The translations under genes and the position numbers were made by a program. DNA of 62,527 bases, taken from the NCBI GenBank assembly GCA_003553525.1, contig PWEO01000142.1, positions 1-62,527 on the forward strand. Reading direction: 5' to 3'. Positions 35,369 through 44,723 of this stretch are shown one piece after another; the stretch's first letter is position 1, and every line of letters begins with the position of its first letter. This DNA comes from Clostridiaceae bacterium. Its GTDB lineage: Bacteria; Bacillota; Clostridia; Peptostreptococcales; T1SED10-28. The notes under the pieces are model-generated. The model was not told the DNA's origin and ran no database searches. It saw nothing but the letters and a program-made list of their open reading frames with translations.

Positions 35369-36415
35369 CTAAAGCTTTTCAATCTCCGCTAACAACTGCT
35401 CTTCTATTTCCGATTCGGGAATTTTCCGAATGATTTCCCCTTTTCGAAAGAGCAGAGCGGATCCTTTTCCTCCGGCAATGCCGATATCCGCTCCCTTAGC
35501 TTCTCCGGGACCGTTTACGGCGCAGCCCATAATGGCTACTTCAATGGGTTTTTCCACATTTTTCAAGGCTTTTTCCACCCGGGTGGCGAGATTGATTAAA
35601 TCAATATTGCACCGTCCGCAGGTGGGACAGGATATTAAGGTCAGCCCGGTTTTTCGAATCCCCGTAGCCTTTAAAATCTCCTTAGCCACTTCGATTTCTT
35701 CCGTGGGCTCTCCCGTTAGGGATACCCGAAGGGTATCTCCCAGGCCCTTAAGCAGCATAGCGCCAATCCCCACGGAGGATTTAATTGTCCCCGCCCAGCG
35801 GGTTCCCGCTTCGGTAATTCCCAGATGCAGGGGATAATCCACCACTTCACTTATTTTTTCATAGGCCTCAAGGGTCAAGGCCACATCGTGGGCTTTCAAG
35901 GATATAATAATATCTCGAAAATCCATGTCCTCCAAAATCCGAATATGTTCCAAGGCACTGTCCACCATGGATTCCGCAGTAATGCCCCCATGCTTTTCGA
36001 TGATCCTATCACTGATGGATCCGGCGTTTACACCGATGCGAATGGGAATGTTTTTTTCCTTCGCCTTCCTTACCACCTGTTCTACCCGACTTCGATCTCC
36101 GATATTCCCCGGATTCAGGCGCAGTTTGTCCACCCCTTGTTCCATGGCCTCTAAGGCCAGACGGTAGTCAAAGTGAATGTCCGCCACCAAAGGGATATGA
36201 ATCTCTTTTTTTATGGCTCCCAGGGCCTTTGCAGCGGTCATATCCGGCACCGCCACCCGTACGATATCACAACCCACTTCCTCTAAGGCATGGATCTGAG
36301 CTACGGTAGCCTTTACGTCCCGGGTATCGGTGGTGGTCATGGATTGTATGGAAATCGGGGCATCTCCACCGATATGAAGATGCCCGCATTGGATCTTTTT
36401 CGTTTGTCGTCTCAT
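35369..36415 (-). CDS. ispG: 4-hydroxy-3-methylbut-2-enyl diphosphate synthase IspG
   Basis: [4Fe-4S] enzyme of the MEP isoprenoid pathway, 348 residues. The TIM barrel starts with [19 protein letters not shown] and has [20 protein letters not shown]. The cluster cysteines are in [13 protein letters not shown] (about 262-268) and [15 protein letters not shown] (about 297). It is the compact bacterial form without the plant insert. AGGTG lies before the ATG. It stands beside dxr, rseP and uppS, so pathway genes and the consumer UppS share an operon. Confidence 0.97.
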   Translation of the reverse strand: MRRQTKKIQCGHLHIGGDAPISIQSMTTTDTRDVKATVAQIHALEEVGCDIVRVAVPDMTAAKALGAIKKEIHIPLVADIHFDYRLALEAMEQGVDKLRLNPGNIGDRSRVEQVVRKAKEKNIPIRIGVNAGSISDRIIEKHGGITAESMVDSALEHIRILEDMDFRDIIISLKAHDVALTLEAYEKISEVVDYPLHLGITEAGTRWAGTIKSSVGIGAMLLKGLGDTLRVSLTGEPTEEIEVAKEILKATGIRKTGLTLISCPTCGRCNIDLINLATRVEKALKNVEKPIEVAIMGCAVNGPGEAKGADIGIAGGKGSALLFRKGEIIRKIPESEIEEQLLAEIEKL

Positions 36416-36468
36416 TTTCTCACCTATTTCCTAAAGTATTTCCTAAAGAGCTTTCCCAAAATTATTTT

Positions 36469-37476
36469 CTAAAACAAGCGCAATATATCCTGATAGGTCA
36501 CCAAAAGCATTAGAAAAATCAATAGTCCAAAGCCTACTAAATGAACCATCCCCTCTTTTTCCGGGTCGATGGGTTTTCCTCGAACCGCTTCCAACAGTAA
36601 GAACAGTATCCGACTGCCGTCGAGGGCCGGAATCGGTAAAAGATTCATGATTCCGAGGTTGATACTGATAAAGGCCGTCAGTAGGGCCACGTTAATAAAT
36701 CCGGCTCTTGTGGCATCTCCCACCAGACTGACAATTCCCACGGGGCCTGCCACTTCTTCGGAGACATTGGCTTCTCCCGTAAAGATTCGGCCGAAGAAAT
36801 TGAAGATCTCCACGATGATGGTTCGGGTTTCCCGAAAACTTCCCGCAAAGGCTCCGCCGAAGGACTGTTCCACATCAAACTGGACGCCGATGACCCGGCG
36901 GCCCAATTCTTCATCCACCGTAACCCCTACGGTCTTCTCCAAAGTTTCCTCTCCCCGCTCTATGGTAACCTGAACCTGATCGGCTTCCGAAAGATTGATA
37001 AAGTTTTGTACCGCACTGGGGGTTCTTGCGGTCTCTCCATCGATGGCAATGATTTTATCCCCGGCTTCAATGCCTGCTTCCATGGCGGGCGACTCTTCTC
37101 CCACCCCGGCGATATCCGTGGTAACCACACCGATGGTGTAAAAAATCCCCGTTAAGATGATAATCGCCAGCAAAAAATTCATAAAGGATCCCGCAACCAA
37201 TACGGCAATACGGCTGAGAATGGGCTTATTGCTGAAGCTTCTTTCGTCGTCGGAGGATTCATCCTCCCCCTCCATTTTTACGTATCCGCCGATGGGGACC
37301 CCTCGCAGGGAGTAATCCGTCTCCCCTTTTTTTACTTGAAAAATCTTTGGTCCCATTCCCACGGAAAACTCTTGCACTTTTATTCCCACAGCCTTGGCCA
37401 CGGCAAAATGTCCCGTTTCATGGACAATTACCAACAGTCCAAGGACAATGGCGGCTGAAATCAATGTAAATATCAC
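36469..37476 (-). CDS. rseP: Site-2 protease RseP/RasP
   Basis: Intramembrane zinc metalloprotease that cleaves anti-sigma factors and signal peptide remnants. 335 residues. HETGH at residues 19-23 is in the first membrane segment. A PDZ domain covers about 110-195 (GVGEESPAMEAGIEAGDKII). The second metal site is LLPIPALDGSRILFLLLEAV near 275-295. The last residues form another membrane segment. The gene lies 12 bases after dxr as in Bacillus. Confidence 0.95.
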   Translation of the reverse strand: MIFTLISAAIVLGLLVIVHETGHFAVAKAVGIKVQEFSVGMGPKIFQVKKGETDYSLRGVPIGGYVKMEGEDESSDDERSFSNKPILSRIAVLVAGSFMNFLLAIIILTGIFYTIGVVTTDIAGVGEESPAMEAGIEAGDKIIAIDGETARTPSAVQNFINLSEADQVQVTIERGEETLEKTVGVTVDEELGRRVIGVQFDVEQSFGGAFAGSFRETRTIIVEIFNFFGRIFTGEANVSEEVAGPVGIVSLVGDATRAGFINVALLTAFISINLGIMNLLPIPALDGSRILFLLLEAVRGKPIDPEKEGMVHLVGFGLLIFLMLLVTYQDILRLF

Positions 37477-37488
37477 AATTTTTCCTCC

Positions 37489-38694
37489 TTACAATAGGGT
37501 GTTTCTAACATAGTCACGTACCCAACGATCCACTTCCAGGATTTCTTCCATGGTGGTGTAATCAAAGGGCTTGTGAGCCTTCATGGCCATTTCGATATAT
37601 TTCGGAATATCATAGAATGTGATTTTCTCCTCTAAATAAGCCTCTACCAATACTTCATTGGCGCCGTTCATCACTGCAGGCATGGTGCCCCCGGCTTCTA
37701 AGGCATCATAGGCCAGTTTCAGGCATGGAAAACGCTGGGTATCCGGTTCCTCGAAGGAAAGATTTTTGATCTTACTGAGGCTCAGCTTCTCATAGTCCGC
37801 CTTAATTCTTTCAGGATAGGAAAGGGCGTATTGAATCGGCACTTTCATATCCGGCACGCCCAGTTCCGCTATCACGGAGCTGTCCACATATTCCACCATG
37901 GAATGGACAATGCTCTCGGGATGTACCACGGTTTCGATCTTTTCAGCGGGGACATCGAATAACCATCGGGCTTCGATCACTTCCAGACCCTTGTTCATCA
38001 TGGTTGCGGAATCGATGGAAATCTTTCGTCCCATATCCCAGTTCGGGTGTTTTAATGCCTCACGGAAGGTGGCTTTTGCGATCTCTTCCTTTTTCCAGGC
38101 GCGAAAGGGACCTCCCGATGCGGTTAAGATGATTTTTTCAAGACTTTCCTTTTTCTCTCCCTGTAAACACTGAAAGATTGCAGAGTGTTCACTGTCAATC
38201 GGTGTGATTTGCACACCCTTTTCCTTGGCTTTTTTCATCACCAATTCTCCCGCCACCACTAAGGTCTCTTTATTGGCCAGAGCGATGTCTTTCCCCGCAT
38301 CAATGGCTTTTAGGGTGGGAACCAATCCCACACTGCCCACCACGGAGTTGACCACTAAGTCCACTTCCCCGGCTGTGGCAATGGCCACAAGTCCTTCAAT
38401 GCCCGCTAAAACTTCCACGGCGAAAAGGGGTTGATTCGGCGCAGACTCCTTCCTTTTCATCCTTGGAGCTGCGGCTTTCAGCTTAATGATTTCCTCTTTT
38501 AACAGCTTCGCTTTATCGGGATCAAACACCGCAACCATCTTCGGTCGAAACTCCAGTATTTGCTCCTTTAAAACTTTTATATTACCCATTACCGCCAAAG
38601 CGCCCACGCTGTAGCTATCGGGATTTTTTCGAACCACTTCTAAGGTTTGGGCTCCGATGGATCCTGTGGACCCTAATATACCAAGGTTTTTCAT
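37489..38694 (-). CDS. dxr: 1-deoxy-D-xylulose 5-phosphate reductoisomerase
   Basis: MEP pathway enzyme converting DXP to MEP, 401 residues. NADPH fold [17 protein letters not shown] at the N-terminus; [14 protein letters not shown] and [14 protein letters not shown] near the middle carry substrate and metal ligands; [19 protein letters not shown] and [13 protein letters not shown] follow. The ATG at 38694 is nine bases after GAGAGG; an ATG at 38703 touches the site and is rejected. The 175-base gap 38695-38869 holds a 13-base direct repeat (38775-38787 and 38796-38808) but no clear promoter. Confidence 0.96.
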   Translation of the reverse strand: MKNLGILGSTGSIGAQTLEVVRKNPDSYSVGALAVMGNIKVLKEQILEFRPKMVAVFDPDKAKLLKEEIIKLKAAAPRMKRKESAPNQPLFAVEVLAGIEGLVAIATAGEVDLVVNSVVGSVGLVPTLKAIDAGKDIALANKETLVVAGELVMKKAKEKGVQITPIDSEHSAIFQCLQGEKKESLEKIILTASGGPFRAWKKEEIAKATFREALKHPNWDMGRKISIDSATMMNKGLEVIEARWLFDVPAEKIETVVHPESIVHSMVEYVDSSVIAELGVPDMKVPIQYALSYPERIKADYEKLSLSKIKNLSFEEPDTQRFPCLKLAYDALEAGGTMPAVMNGANEVLVEAYLEEKITFYDIPKYIEMAMKAHKPFDYTTMEEILEVDRWVRDYVRNTLL

Positions 38695-38869
38695 TTTTTC
38701 CATCCTCTCATTTTCCCGCCTTTAAAATTACCCTTTCACCAAACTGATTATCCTTTTTATTCTTTTTAAAAATTGTTTTCTATTTATAACCTGCAGTTTT
38801 CTATTTATTGAGTAAACTTCCACCAGCTTAATTAAACTGTAACATTATCCCAAGAAAAAGGAAACCTAT

Positions 38870-39649
38870 TTAAACAATAACCGTGGTTATGTAATAATAA
38901 ACCAGGGGGGCCGTATAAATAATACTGTCGAAACGATCCAGCACCCCTCCGTGACCGGGCATAATCTTTCCGAAATCCTTAATGCCGGTCCAGCGTTTTA
39001 TCATAGAAGCACTAAGGTCTCCCATTTGGGCTACGGCGGAACCGATGGCTCCTAAAACCATAAAGGAAAAAAGAGCTTCCGGTAGGATAAAATAGGCAAA
39101 CACCCCACAGGCAATAATGGTTCCCGCCAGTCCTCCAAGGGAGCCCTCAATGGTTTTTTTCGGACTCACTCTGGGACAAAGCTTGTGTTTCCCGAGAAAC
39201 ATCCCGGTGAAATAGGCAAAGGTATCCGTAGCGAAGGCGATAATAAAGATCACCCAAATAATGTAGGGCGGGTTTTCCAGTAAATCCACCCGAAGAATAT
39301 AGCTCATTAGTATGGGGATATATAAAATCCCGTACAGGGTTAAAATCCCGTCCTGTACGTTGCGCTTTTTCTGTATTAAAAGGGCCAGGGTAGTCAGCAA
39401 AAACGCCCCGTAAATTCCAAGGGTTGCCCAGTCCGTCCCCAGGTACAGACTAAATACCAGAAACACCGTAAAGGCATATCCCCCCCCTTCCACAGGATGA
39501 AATCCTTTTTTAGAAAGGGCTTGGTAAAACTCTCTGAGACCTAAAATCATCACCAGACCCAAGGCCACCATTAGGGGCGTCCCCCCTAAGATTATGATCC
39601 CAATTAATATGGGTATTCCCACAACAGCACTAATTATTCGAGTAATCAT
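38870..39649 (-). CDS. cdsA: Phosphatidate cytidylyltransferase CdsA
   Basis: Integral membrane enzyme that makes CDP-diacylglycerol for phospholipid synthesis. 259 residues and about eight hydrophobic segments. The C-terminal signature is present: SASMIKRWTGIKDFGKIMPG followed by HGGVLDRFDSIIYTAPL, with SPKKTIEGSLGGL earlier. GGGGGA lies before the ATG, 15 bases after uppS. It feeds PgsA encoded further along. Confidence 0.96.
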   Translation of the reverse strand: MITRIISAVVGIPILIGIIILGGTPLMVALGLVMILGLREFYQALSKKGFHPVEGGGYAFTVFLVFSLYLGTDWATLGIYGAFLLTTLALLIQKKRNVQDGILTLYGILYIPILMSYILRVDLLENPPYIIWVIFIIAFATDTFAYFTGMFLGKHKLCPRVSPKKTIEGSLGGLAGTIIACGVFAYFILPEALFSFMVLGAIGSAVAQMGDLSASMIKRWTGIKDFGKIMPGHGGVLDRFDSIIYTAPLVYYYITTVIV

Positions 39650-39664
39650 ATCGTTCCCCCAAAT

Positions 39665-40366
39665 TTATATTTTACCGAATCGACGATCCCGGTTTTGATA
39701 TTCTTCTATGGCCTTTTCCAAGTCCCCGCCGGTAAAGTCCGGCCATAGGGTCTCCGTAAATACCAGTTCCGTATAAGCCAACTGCCATAGTAAATAATTG
39801 CTCAGTCGCATCTCTCCGCTGGTTCTTATCAAAAGATCGGGATCCGGCATATCCCGGGTATCCAAGTGTTTTTCAATTTCTGCTTCCGTAACGGTCAGGC
39901 CTTTCCGGTTTCCGCAACGTTCCTGCTCGATTATTCCCTCCACGGCCCGTCGAATTTCATCTCTTCCCCCGTAATTCAAGGCTATATTAAAGTTCAGCCC
40001 CGTATTATCCTTTGTCAGTTCCTTCGCTTTACTTATCTCTTTTTGAATTTTCTCATCGAAGGAGCCGAGATCTCCGATGGTGGTGATCCGTACATTTTTT
40101 TTATGGAGTGCCTTGGACTCACTCTTGATATATTCCAATAAAAGCAACATCAGTGCTTTGATTTCAGCTTTAGGTCGGGCCCAGTTCTCCGTAGAAAAAG
40201 CATACACCGTTAAGTGATTAATTCCCAGTTCATCGGCTTTTGTAAGTACCGCCCGTAGGGCTTCCACACCCTGGCGATGACCGGTTGCCCGCATTTTTTT
40301 CCTTTTTTCAGCCCAACGGCCGTTTCCATCCATGATGATGGCAATATGTTTAGGTATTTCTCTCAT
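39665..40366 (-). CDS. uppS: Isoprenyl (undecaprenyl diphosphate) transferase UppS
   Basis: cis-prenyltransferase that makes undecaprenyl diphosphate, the wall lipid carrier. 233 residues. HIAIIMDGNGRWAEKR at the N-terminus holds the catalytic Asp; HLTVYAFSTENWARPK, LNYGGRDEIRRAVE and the C-terminal LLIRTSGEMRLSNYLLWQLA follow. AAGGTGGG lies before the ATG at 40366, so the longer reading from 40426 is rejected: it would run across the hairpin after frr. It uses products of the dxr/ispG pathway in the same operon. Confidence 0.96.
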   Translation of the reverse strand: MREIPKHIAIIMDGNGRWAEKRKKMRATGHRQGVEALRAVLTKADELGINHLTVYAFSTENWARPKAEIKALMLLLLEYIKSESKALHKKNVRITTIGDLGSFDEKIQKEISKAKELTKDNTGLNFNIALNYGGRDEIRRAVEGIIEQERCGNRKGLTVTEAEIEKHLDTRDMPDPDLLIRTSGEMRLSNYLLWQLAYTELVFTETLWPDFTGGDLEKAIEEYQNRDRRFGKI

Positions 40367-40387
40367 GTTTTCCCACCTTACTATTTT

Positions 40388-40409
40388 TAAACCCCCGTTA
40401 GGGGGTTTA
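40388..40409 (-). other. Hairpin between frr and uppS
   Basis: TAAACCCCC and GGGGGTTTA arms (9 bp) with a TAAC loop. No T run follows on the minus strand (AAAATAG), so it does not look like a complete terminator. It lies 22 bases before the uppS ATG and may slow transcription, protect an end or tune uppS translation. Confidence 0.6.
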
Positions 40410-40441
40410 ATCATTGTCTCTTTCAAACCATATTTACGGTG

Positions 40442-40999
40442 TTATACTTCCATTATTTCCTCTTCTTTATGTTTGATCATTTCATCAATTTTTTCGATGT
40501 ACTCGTCGGTAATTTCCTGGACGGTATCCAGTCCGTCTTTTAAATCATCCTCGGTAATCTCATTGTTTTTTTCCATCTTCTTCAGTTCATCATTGGCATT
40601 TCTTCGTTCATTTCGAATGGCGACTTTTCCTTCTTCCGCCATTTTCTTTACCAGTTTCACTAAATCCTTACGGCGTTCTTCCGTTAATTGAGGGATATTG
40701 ATTCGTATCACTTTCCCGTCATTGCTGGGATTCAGTCCTAGGTCCGAGGTGATGATGGCTTTTTCAATGGCCTGCAGGGATGTTGCGTCATAGGGTTGGA
40801 CATTAATGAGTCGAGGCTCCGGTGCGGTAATGGAGGCCAGTTGATTAAGAGGGGTAAAGGTTCCGTAATACTCCACTTTCACTTTGTCCAGCATTGAAGG
40901 GTTTGCCCGCCCCGCCCGTACGGTGTTCAGATCCTCTTTTAGTACATTTAAGGTCTTTTCCATGCTTTGTTTCATTTCCTTGTGAACTTTCATTTCCAT
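40442..40999 (-). CDS. frr: Ribosome recycling factor
   Basis: 185-residue RRF, full length. [20 protein letters not shown] and [19 protein letters not shown] at the N-terminus, [15 protein letters not shown] in the middle, and the C-terminal helix [25 protein letters not shown] lies before the ATG. It follows pyrH by 14 bases, the usual pyrH-frr pair. Confidence 0.97.
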   Translation of the reverse strand: MEMKVHKEMKQSMEKTLNVLKEDLNTVRAGRANPSMLDKVKVEYYGTFTPLNQLASITAPEPRLINVQPYDATSLQAIEKAIITSDLGLNPSNDGKVIRINIPQLTEERRKDLVKLVKKMAEEGKVAIRNERRNANDELKKMEKNNEITEDDLKDGLDTVQEITDEYIEKIDEMIKHKEEEIMEV

Positions 41000-41013
41000 T
41001 TTTCTTTCCTCCC

Positions 41014-41769
<756 letters not shown>

Positions 41770-41806
41770 TTAAAAACTGATATTTTTCGATATTATTTCA
41801 AAAAAA

Positions 41807-41835
41807 ATTATAACTTAGTCTCAGATATAAATCAA
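41807..41835 (-). promoter_or_regulatory. Promoter of pyrH
   Basis: TTGATT at 41830-41835 and TATAAT at 41807-41812 on the minus strand, spacing 17. The -35 begins right at the base of the tsf terminator stem. Confidence 0.82.
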
Positions 41836-41856
41836 GAGAACACTTCCGTGTTCCCT
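41835..41856 (-). terminator. Terminator after tsf
   Basis: AGGGAACAC and GTGTTCTCT arms (9 bp, one G-U) with a GGAA tetraloop about 20 bases after the tsf stop. The following TTGATTTATAT is T-rich and also contains the pyrH -35, so termination may be partial. Confidence 0.65.
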
Positions 41857-41876
41857 CGAATGTAACGATTTATGAT

Positions 41877-42524
41877 TTATTTTTTAAGTTGATTTGCCAC
41901 TTCTTCAGCGAAGTTTTCTTCTTTCTTTTCTAAACCTTCGCCTACTTCAAATCGTGCAAATCTTCGAATGCTCAGGTTCTCACCGATTTTTGCAATCTTT
42001 TCGTTGAGAAGCTCTCCAACGGTTTTGTCGGGATCCTTAACAAAAGATTGCTCTAAAAGACAAATCTCTTGGTAATATTTGCTGATTCTTCCCTCAACCA
42101 TTTTTTCAACGATTTTTTCCGGCTTACCTTCCGCTAGGGCTTGTTTGGTCAGGAAGTCTTTTTCCTTCTCAATAACTTCTTCCGGTACTTCTTCTTTTTT
42201 GACATACAGAGGGTTTTCCGCTGCAATATGCATAGCTACGTCTTTTACAAAGGTTTGAAATTCTTCATTTTTCGCAACAAAGTCCGTCTCAGAGTTTACT
42301 TCAACCAGTACTCCGATTCTGCCTCCGTGAATATAGGATTCCACCAGTCCTTCTGAAGCCAGTCGGCCGGATTTTTTCGCAGCCTTTGAAAGTCCTTTTT
42401 CTCTTAAGTACTCAATCGCTTTATCCATATCTCCATTGGTTTCCGTTAATGCTTTTTTACAATCCATCATTCCCGCAGCAGTTTTTTCCCGCAGTTCTTT
42501 TACCATTTTAGCACTGATACTCAT
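41877..42524 (-). CDS. tsf: Elongation factor Ts
   Basis: Guanine nucleotide exchange factor for EF-Tu, 215 residues, the short Clostridial form with a reduced second core subdomain. The UBA-like start has [20 protein letters not shown], and the TDFV motif lies in [16 protein letters not shown] near residue 80. The C-terminal helix has [27 protein letters not shown] precedes the ATG. It follows rpsB by a 93-base gap that contains a strong hairpin. Confidence 0.97.
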   Translation of the reverse strand: MSISAKMVKELREKTAAGMMDCKKALTETNGDMDKAIEYLREKGLSKAAKKSGRLASEGLVESYIHGGRIGVLVEVNSETDFVAKNEEFQTFVKDVAMHIAAENPLYVKKEEVPEEVIEKEKDFLTKQALAEGKPEKIVEKMVEGRISKYYQEICLLEQSFVKDPDKTVGELLNEKIAKIGENLSIRRFARFEVGEGLEKKEENFAEEVANQLKK

Positions 42525-42548
42525 TATAAAAACCTCCTTATATTATTG

Positions 42549-42589
42549 AAGGTAAGGATGTAAGGGAAGTTCCCTTATACCCTTACCTT
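42549..42589 (-). other. Strong hairpin between rpsB and tsf
   Basis: A nearly continuous stem: 9 bp AAGGTAAGG/CCTTACCTT outside, a 3x3 internal loop, and TAAGGGAA/TTCCCTTA (8 bp) inside, with a single-base apex that must open to a larger loop. No U tract follows on the minus strand before the tsf ribosome-binding site, so it is not a standard terminator. It could be a processing site or a control element for tsf. Confidence 0.75.
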
Positions 42590-42617
42590 TAGAGTTCGAA
42601 ACTATTTTTTTGTTGAA

Positions 42618-43316
42618 TTACTCTTCCATTTGTTCTCCCTGCTTACCTTCCAACACGGCGTTTGCCATGGTAGCGGTAAGAAGTTTTACGGCACGGATGG
42701 CATCATCGTTTCCTGGAATAACATAATCAATATCATCAGGATCACAATTGGTGTCTACCACACCGATTACGGGAATTCCAAGTTTATGAGCTTCCTTAAT
42801 GGCGTTTCTTTCTTTACGGGGGTCGATTACAAAGATTGCATCGGGTACTCCGTTAATGCCTTTAATTCCGCCTAGGAATTTTTCCAATCGTTCCATTTCG
42901 TTTCGAAGTTGGGTAACTTCTTTTTTCGGCAGTACATCAAAAGTTCCGTCTTCACTCATTTTTTCCAGTTCATGAAGTCGGTCAATTCGCTTTTTGATGG
43001 TCTTGTAGTTGGTCATCATTCCACCTAACCACCGTTGGTTCACATAAAACATTCCGCATCGCTCGGCTTCCTTTGCGATGGCTTCCTGAGCCTGCTTTTT
43101 GGTTCCAACAAAAAGAATTTTCTTTCCGTCAGCAGCTAAATCTCGTACTACATTATAAGCCTCTTCCACCAATTTCACGGTTTTTTGCAGGTCAATAATG
43201 TAAATTCCGTTTCTTTCTGTGAAAATGTACTCCGCCATTTTCGGGTTCCATCTTCGTGTTTGGTGTCCAAAATGCACACCGGCTTCCAATAATTGTTTCA
43301 TTGATATTACAGACAT
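42618..43316 (-). CDS. rpsB: 30S ribosomal protein S2
   Basis: 232-residue S2. The signatures [55 protein letters not shown] and [20 protein letters not shown] are present, and the acidic C-terminus ends QGEQMEE. AAGGAGG lies before the ATG at 43316. It starts the rpsB-tsf unit directly after the fla/che operon, as in Bacillus. A structured leader precedes it. Confidence 0.98.
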   Translation of the reverse strand: MSVISMKQLLEAGVHFGHQTRRWNPKMAEYIFTERNGIYIIDLQKTVKLVEEAYNVVRDLAADGKKILFVGTKKQAQEAIAKEAERCGMFYVNQRWLGGMMTNYKTIKKRIDRLHELEKMSEDGTFDVLPKKEVTQLRNEMERLEKFLGGIKGINGVPDAIFVIDPRKERNAIKEAHKLGIPVIGVVDTNCDPDDIDYVIPGNDDAIRAVKLLTATMANAVLEGKQGEQMEE

Positions 43317-43358
43317 ATCTGCACCTCCTTAGTTTTTCCTCCACTTTATTCTTCTTCT

Positions 43359-43393
43359 CCAAGGACTTAAAATTACTTTTAAGCACTCCTTGG
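43359..43393 (-). promoter_or_regulatory. Structured rpsB leader hairpin
   Basis: CCAAGGA pairs with TCCTTGG (7 bp) and an inner TTAAAA pairs with TTTTAA (6 bp) around a GTAA loop, with an asymmetric internal loop of four and one bases. It lies 43-77 bases before the rpsB ATG and within the predicted transcript. A role as S2 autoregulatory leader is possible but not shown. Confidence 0.55.
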
Positions 43394-43428
43394 AAAATCC
43401 TAAAGTGTGTGTTTTTTATCACTAAAAT

Positions 43429-43457
43429 ATACTATCATAGATCATGGATTTAAGCAA
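43429..43457 (-). promoter_or_regulatory. Promoter of rpsB-tsf
   Basis: TTGCTT at 43452-43457 and TAGTAT at 43429-43434 on the minus strand, spacing 17, with TG one base before the -10 (TGATAGTAT). The extended -10 compensates for the imperfect hexamers. Confidence 0.6.
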
Positions 43458-43476
43458 TCAATTTCTGCTGCTTTTT

Positions 43477-43872
43477 TTAGGGAGCGGTAATGGCTTCGAG
43501 GATCTCTTCCGTGGATGCGTAAATGGGAATTTTCCGAGGTCCCGGATCGATATTTTCATAGGTGAGGACTTCATAAATTTGTTGTTGCTGCTGTTTTGAA
43601 GTGATTACCCCTTCAACCATTAAATCATATACCAACTCTTCCATGGAATGGTTCTCTTCAATTTCAATCTCCACTTCGGCTTCCGAAGCCCTTTCATTCT
43701 CCGGGGCTTGTTCGGAGGTTTCTTGCCCTTCCCCGTTTTCTTTGGACTCGTTGGCCTCTGTGCCTTCACCTTCTGCCCCTTCACCGTTAAAAACATAGGT
43801 ATAAAGGGTTCCGGTGATAAAAATCCCCAGGGCAATGCCGATTAGAAGACCGGACCAGACTTTTCTTCCCAT
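43477..43872 (-). CDS. Membrane-anchored small protein of unknown function
   Basis: 131-residue protein with one N-terminal membrane segment (VWSGLLIGIALGIFITGTLY), then an acidic Glu/Gly/Ala-rich linker of about 45 residues, and a C-terminal part (MEELVYDLMVEGVITSKQQQ ... IPIYASTEEILEAITAP). The C-terminal motif loosely recalls the small N-terminal domain of YceG/MltG endolytic transglycosylases, but no catalytic domain is present. The ATG at 43872 is eight bases after GAGG; the GTG at 43881 is rejected. It is the last gene of the fla/che operon, ten bases after the SwrB-like gene. I do not recognise its function. Confidence 0.7.
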   Translation of the reverse strand: MGRKVWSGLLIGIALGIFITGTLYTYVFNGEGAEGEGTEANESKENGEGQETSEQAPENERASEAEVEIEIEENHSMEELVYDLMVEGVITSKQQQQQIYEVLTYENIDPGPRKIPIYASTEEILEAITAP

Positions 43873-43882
43873 TCTACTCACC

Positions 43883-44371
43883 TCACTTTTTCTGCTTTGC
43901 CAGTTTTATAACCATGTCCACTTCCCGTAGACTTTTATCCAGCTCCTTGGCAATTTCCTTAGGACTCATGCCCGCTTCATAGCGCTGAAGAACCTCATCG
44001 TTCTTTTGAGCAAAGAGACTGTAGTTCAAAACCTGTTCAAAGGGTTGCTCCTTTTCAGTTTCCTTTTCGAATTCTTGATTTCTTACATAGTTCTCCATAC
44101 GATGGTTCATTTGTTTTTGTTCTTTTTTCAATTGAATCAATTCTTCCTGAATATCTTCCAACTCCCGGGCCATACGGTATATTTTTTTTGCATTCAAGGC
44201 TTCTCTTCCCTGCTCTTCCGTCCTTGTGACTTCAGATCCCCCTTCCGGATTATTGGAAGATTCTTCTTTTCCCTTTTTAAACAGGATTACCAGGGCCACG
44301 GCAATTAAAATTACCGTTAAGGCCATCATTATGATTTGTGCTGTTAACATACCTTCACTCACTTCTCCCAA
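43883..44371 (-). CDS. SwrB-like membrane protein (DUF6115-like)
   Basis: 162-residue protein with one N-terminal membrane segment (IIMMALTVILIAVALVILF), a Glu/Gln-rich coiled coil in the middle and a C-terminal helix-turn-helix-like module (RYEAGMSPKEIAKELDKSLR, EVDMVIKLAKQ). This layout and its place between sigD and rpsB match SwrB of Bacillus, which promotes flagellar export activation. Sequence identity to SwrB is not something I can measure here. It begins with TTG at 44371, eight bases after GAGG. The later ATG at 44350 has no well-spaced site. Confidence 0.7.
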   Translation of the reverse strand: MGEVSEGMLTAQIIMMALTVILIAVALVILFKKGKEESSNNPEGGSEVTRTEEQGREALNAKKIYRMARELEDIQEELIQLKKEQKQMNHRMENYVRNQEFEKETEKEQPFEQVLNYSLFAQKNDEVLQRYEAGMSPKEIAKELDKSLREVDMVIKLAKQKK

Positions 44372-44395
44372 TTCCTACACCTCATTTACTCTTCA

Positions 44396-44683
44396 TTAAA
44401 TTCGTATATCCAGTTTGTTTCCCCGTTTTTTAAAGCTCTGTTTCTTTTTACCGGAAGCCTGGCCCTGCTCTTCCCGGGGGTCTTTTTTTTCCCTCTTGAT
44501 TTTTTGTCCCTTGGTTCCTTCCCCTTTTTGAATCCGGCTCTCTTCTCTTTTCAGTTTTTTCGCTTCTTCATTTTGAAGCATCTGGTTGGTGTTCGTGGGC
44601 TTATTTTGTTGGTTTTGTTTATTTTTTGATTCATGTAGAGAGTTTTGATACATCAGTTGCTTATCGATGGGTTTAACGGACAT
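44396..44683 (-). CDS. Small basic Lys/Gln-rich protein of unknown function
   Basis: 95 residues, highly charged and low in complexity, rich in Lys, Gln, Asn and Glu, with no membrane segment and probably disordered or coiled. It starts VKPIDKQLMYQNSLHESKNK and ends KKQSFKKRGNKLDIRI. AAGGAGG before the ATG shows that it is translated. It lies between the DUF342 gene and the SwrB-like gene. I do not recognise the family; a flagellar role is suggested only by its position. Confidence 0.65.
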   Translation of the reverse strand: MSVKPIDKQLMYQNSLHESKNKQNQQNKPTNTNQMLQNEEAKKLKREESRIQKGEGTKGQKIKREKKDPREEQGQASGKKKQSFKKRGNKLDIRI

Positions 44684-44723
44684 AAAATCCCTCCTTAAAA
44701 TTCCCTTGCCAATCCCTTAGCTT

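Noticed and set aside
38695-38869. Promoter for dxr in the cdsA-dxr gap
   Set aside because: The gap is AT-rich with a 13-base direct repeat, but no -35/-10 pair with acceptable spacing was found.
40367-40426. Longer uppS frame beginning at 40426
   Set aside because: The extra residues are encoded across a hairpin and are not part of the UppS family; AAGGTGGG supports the ATG at 40366.
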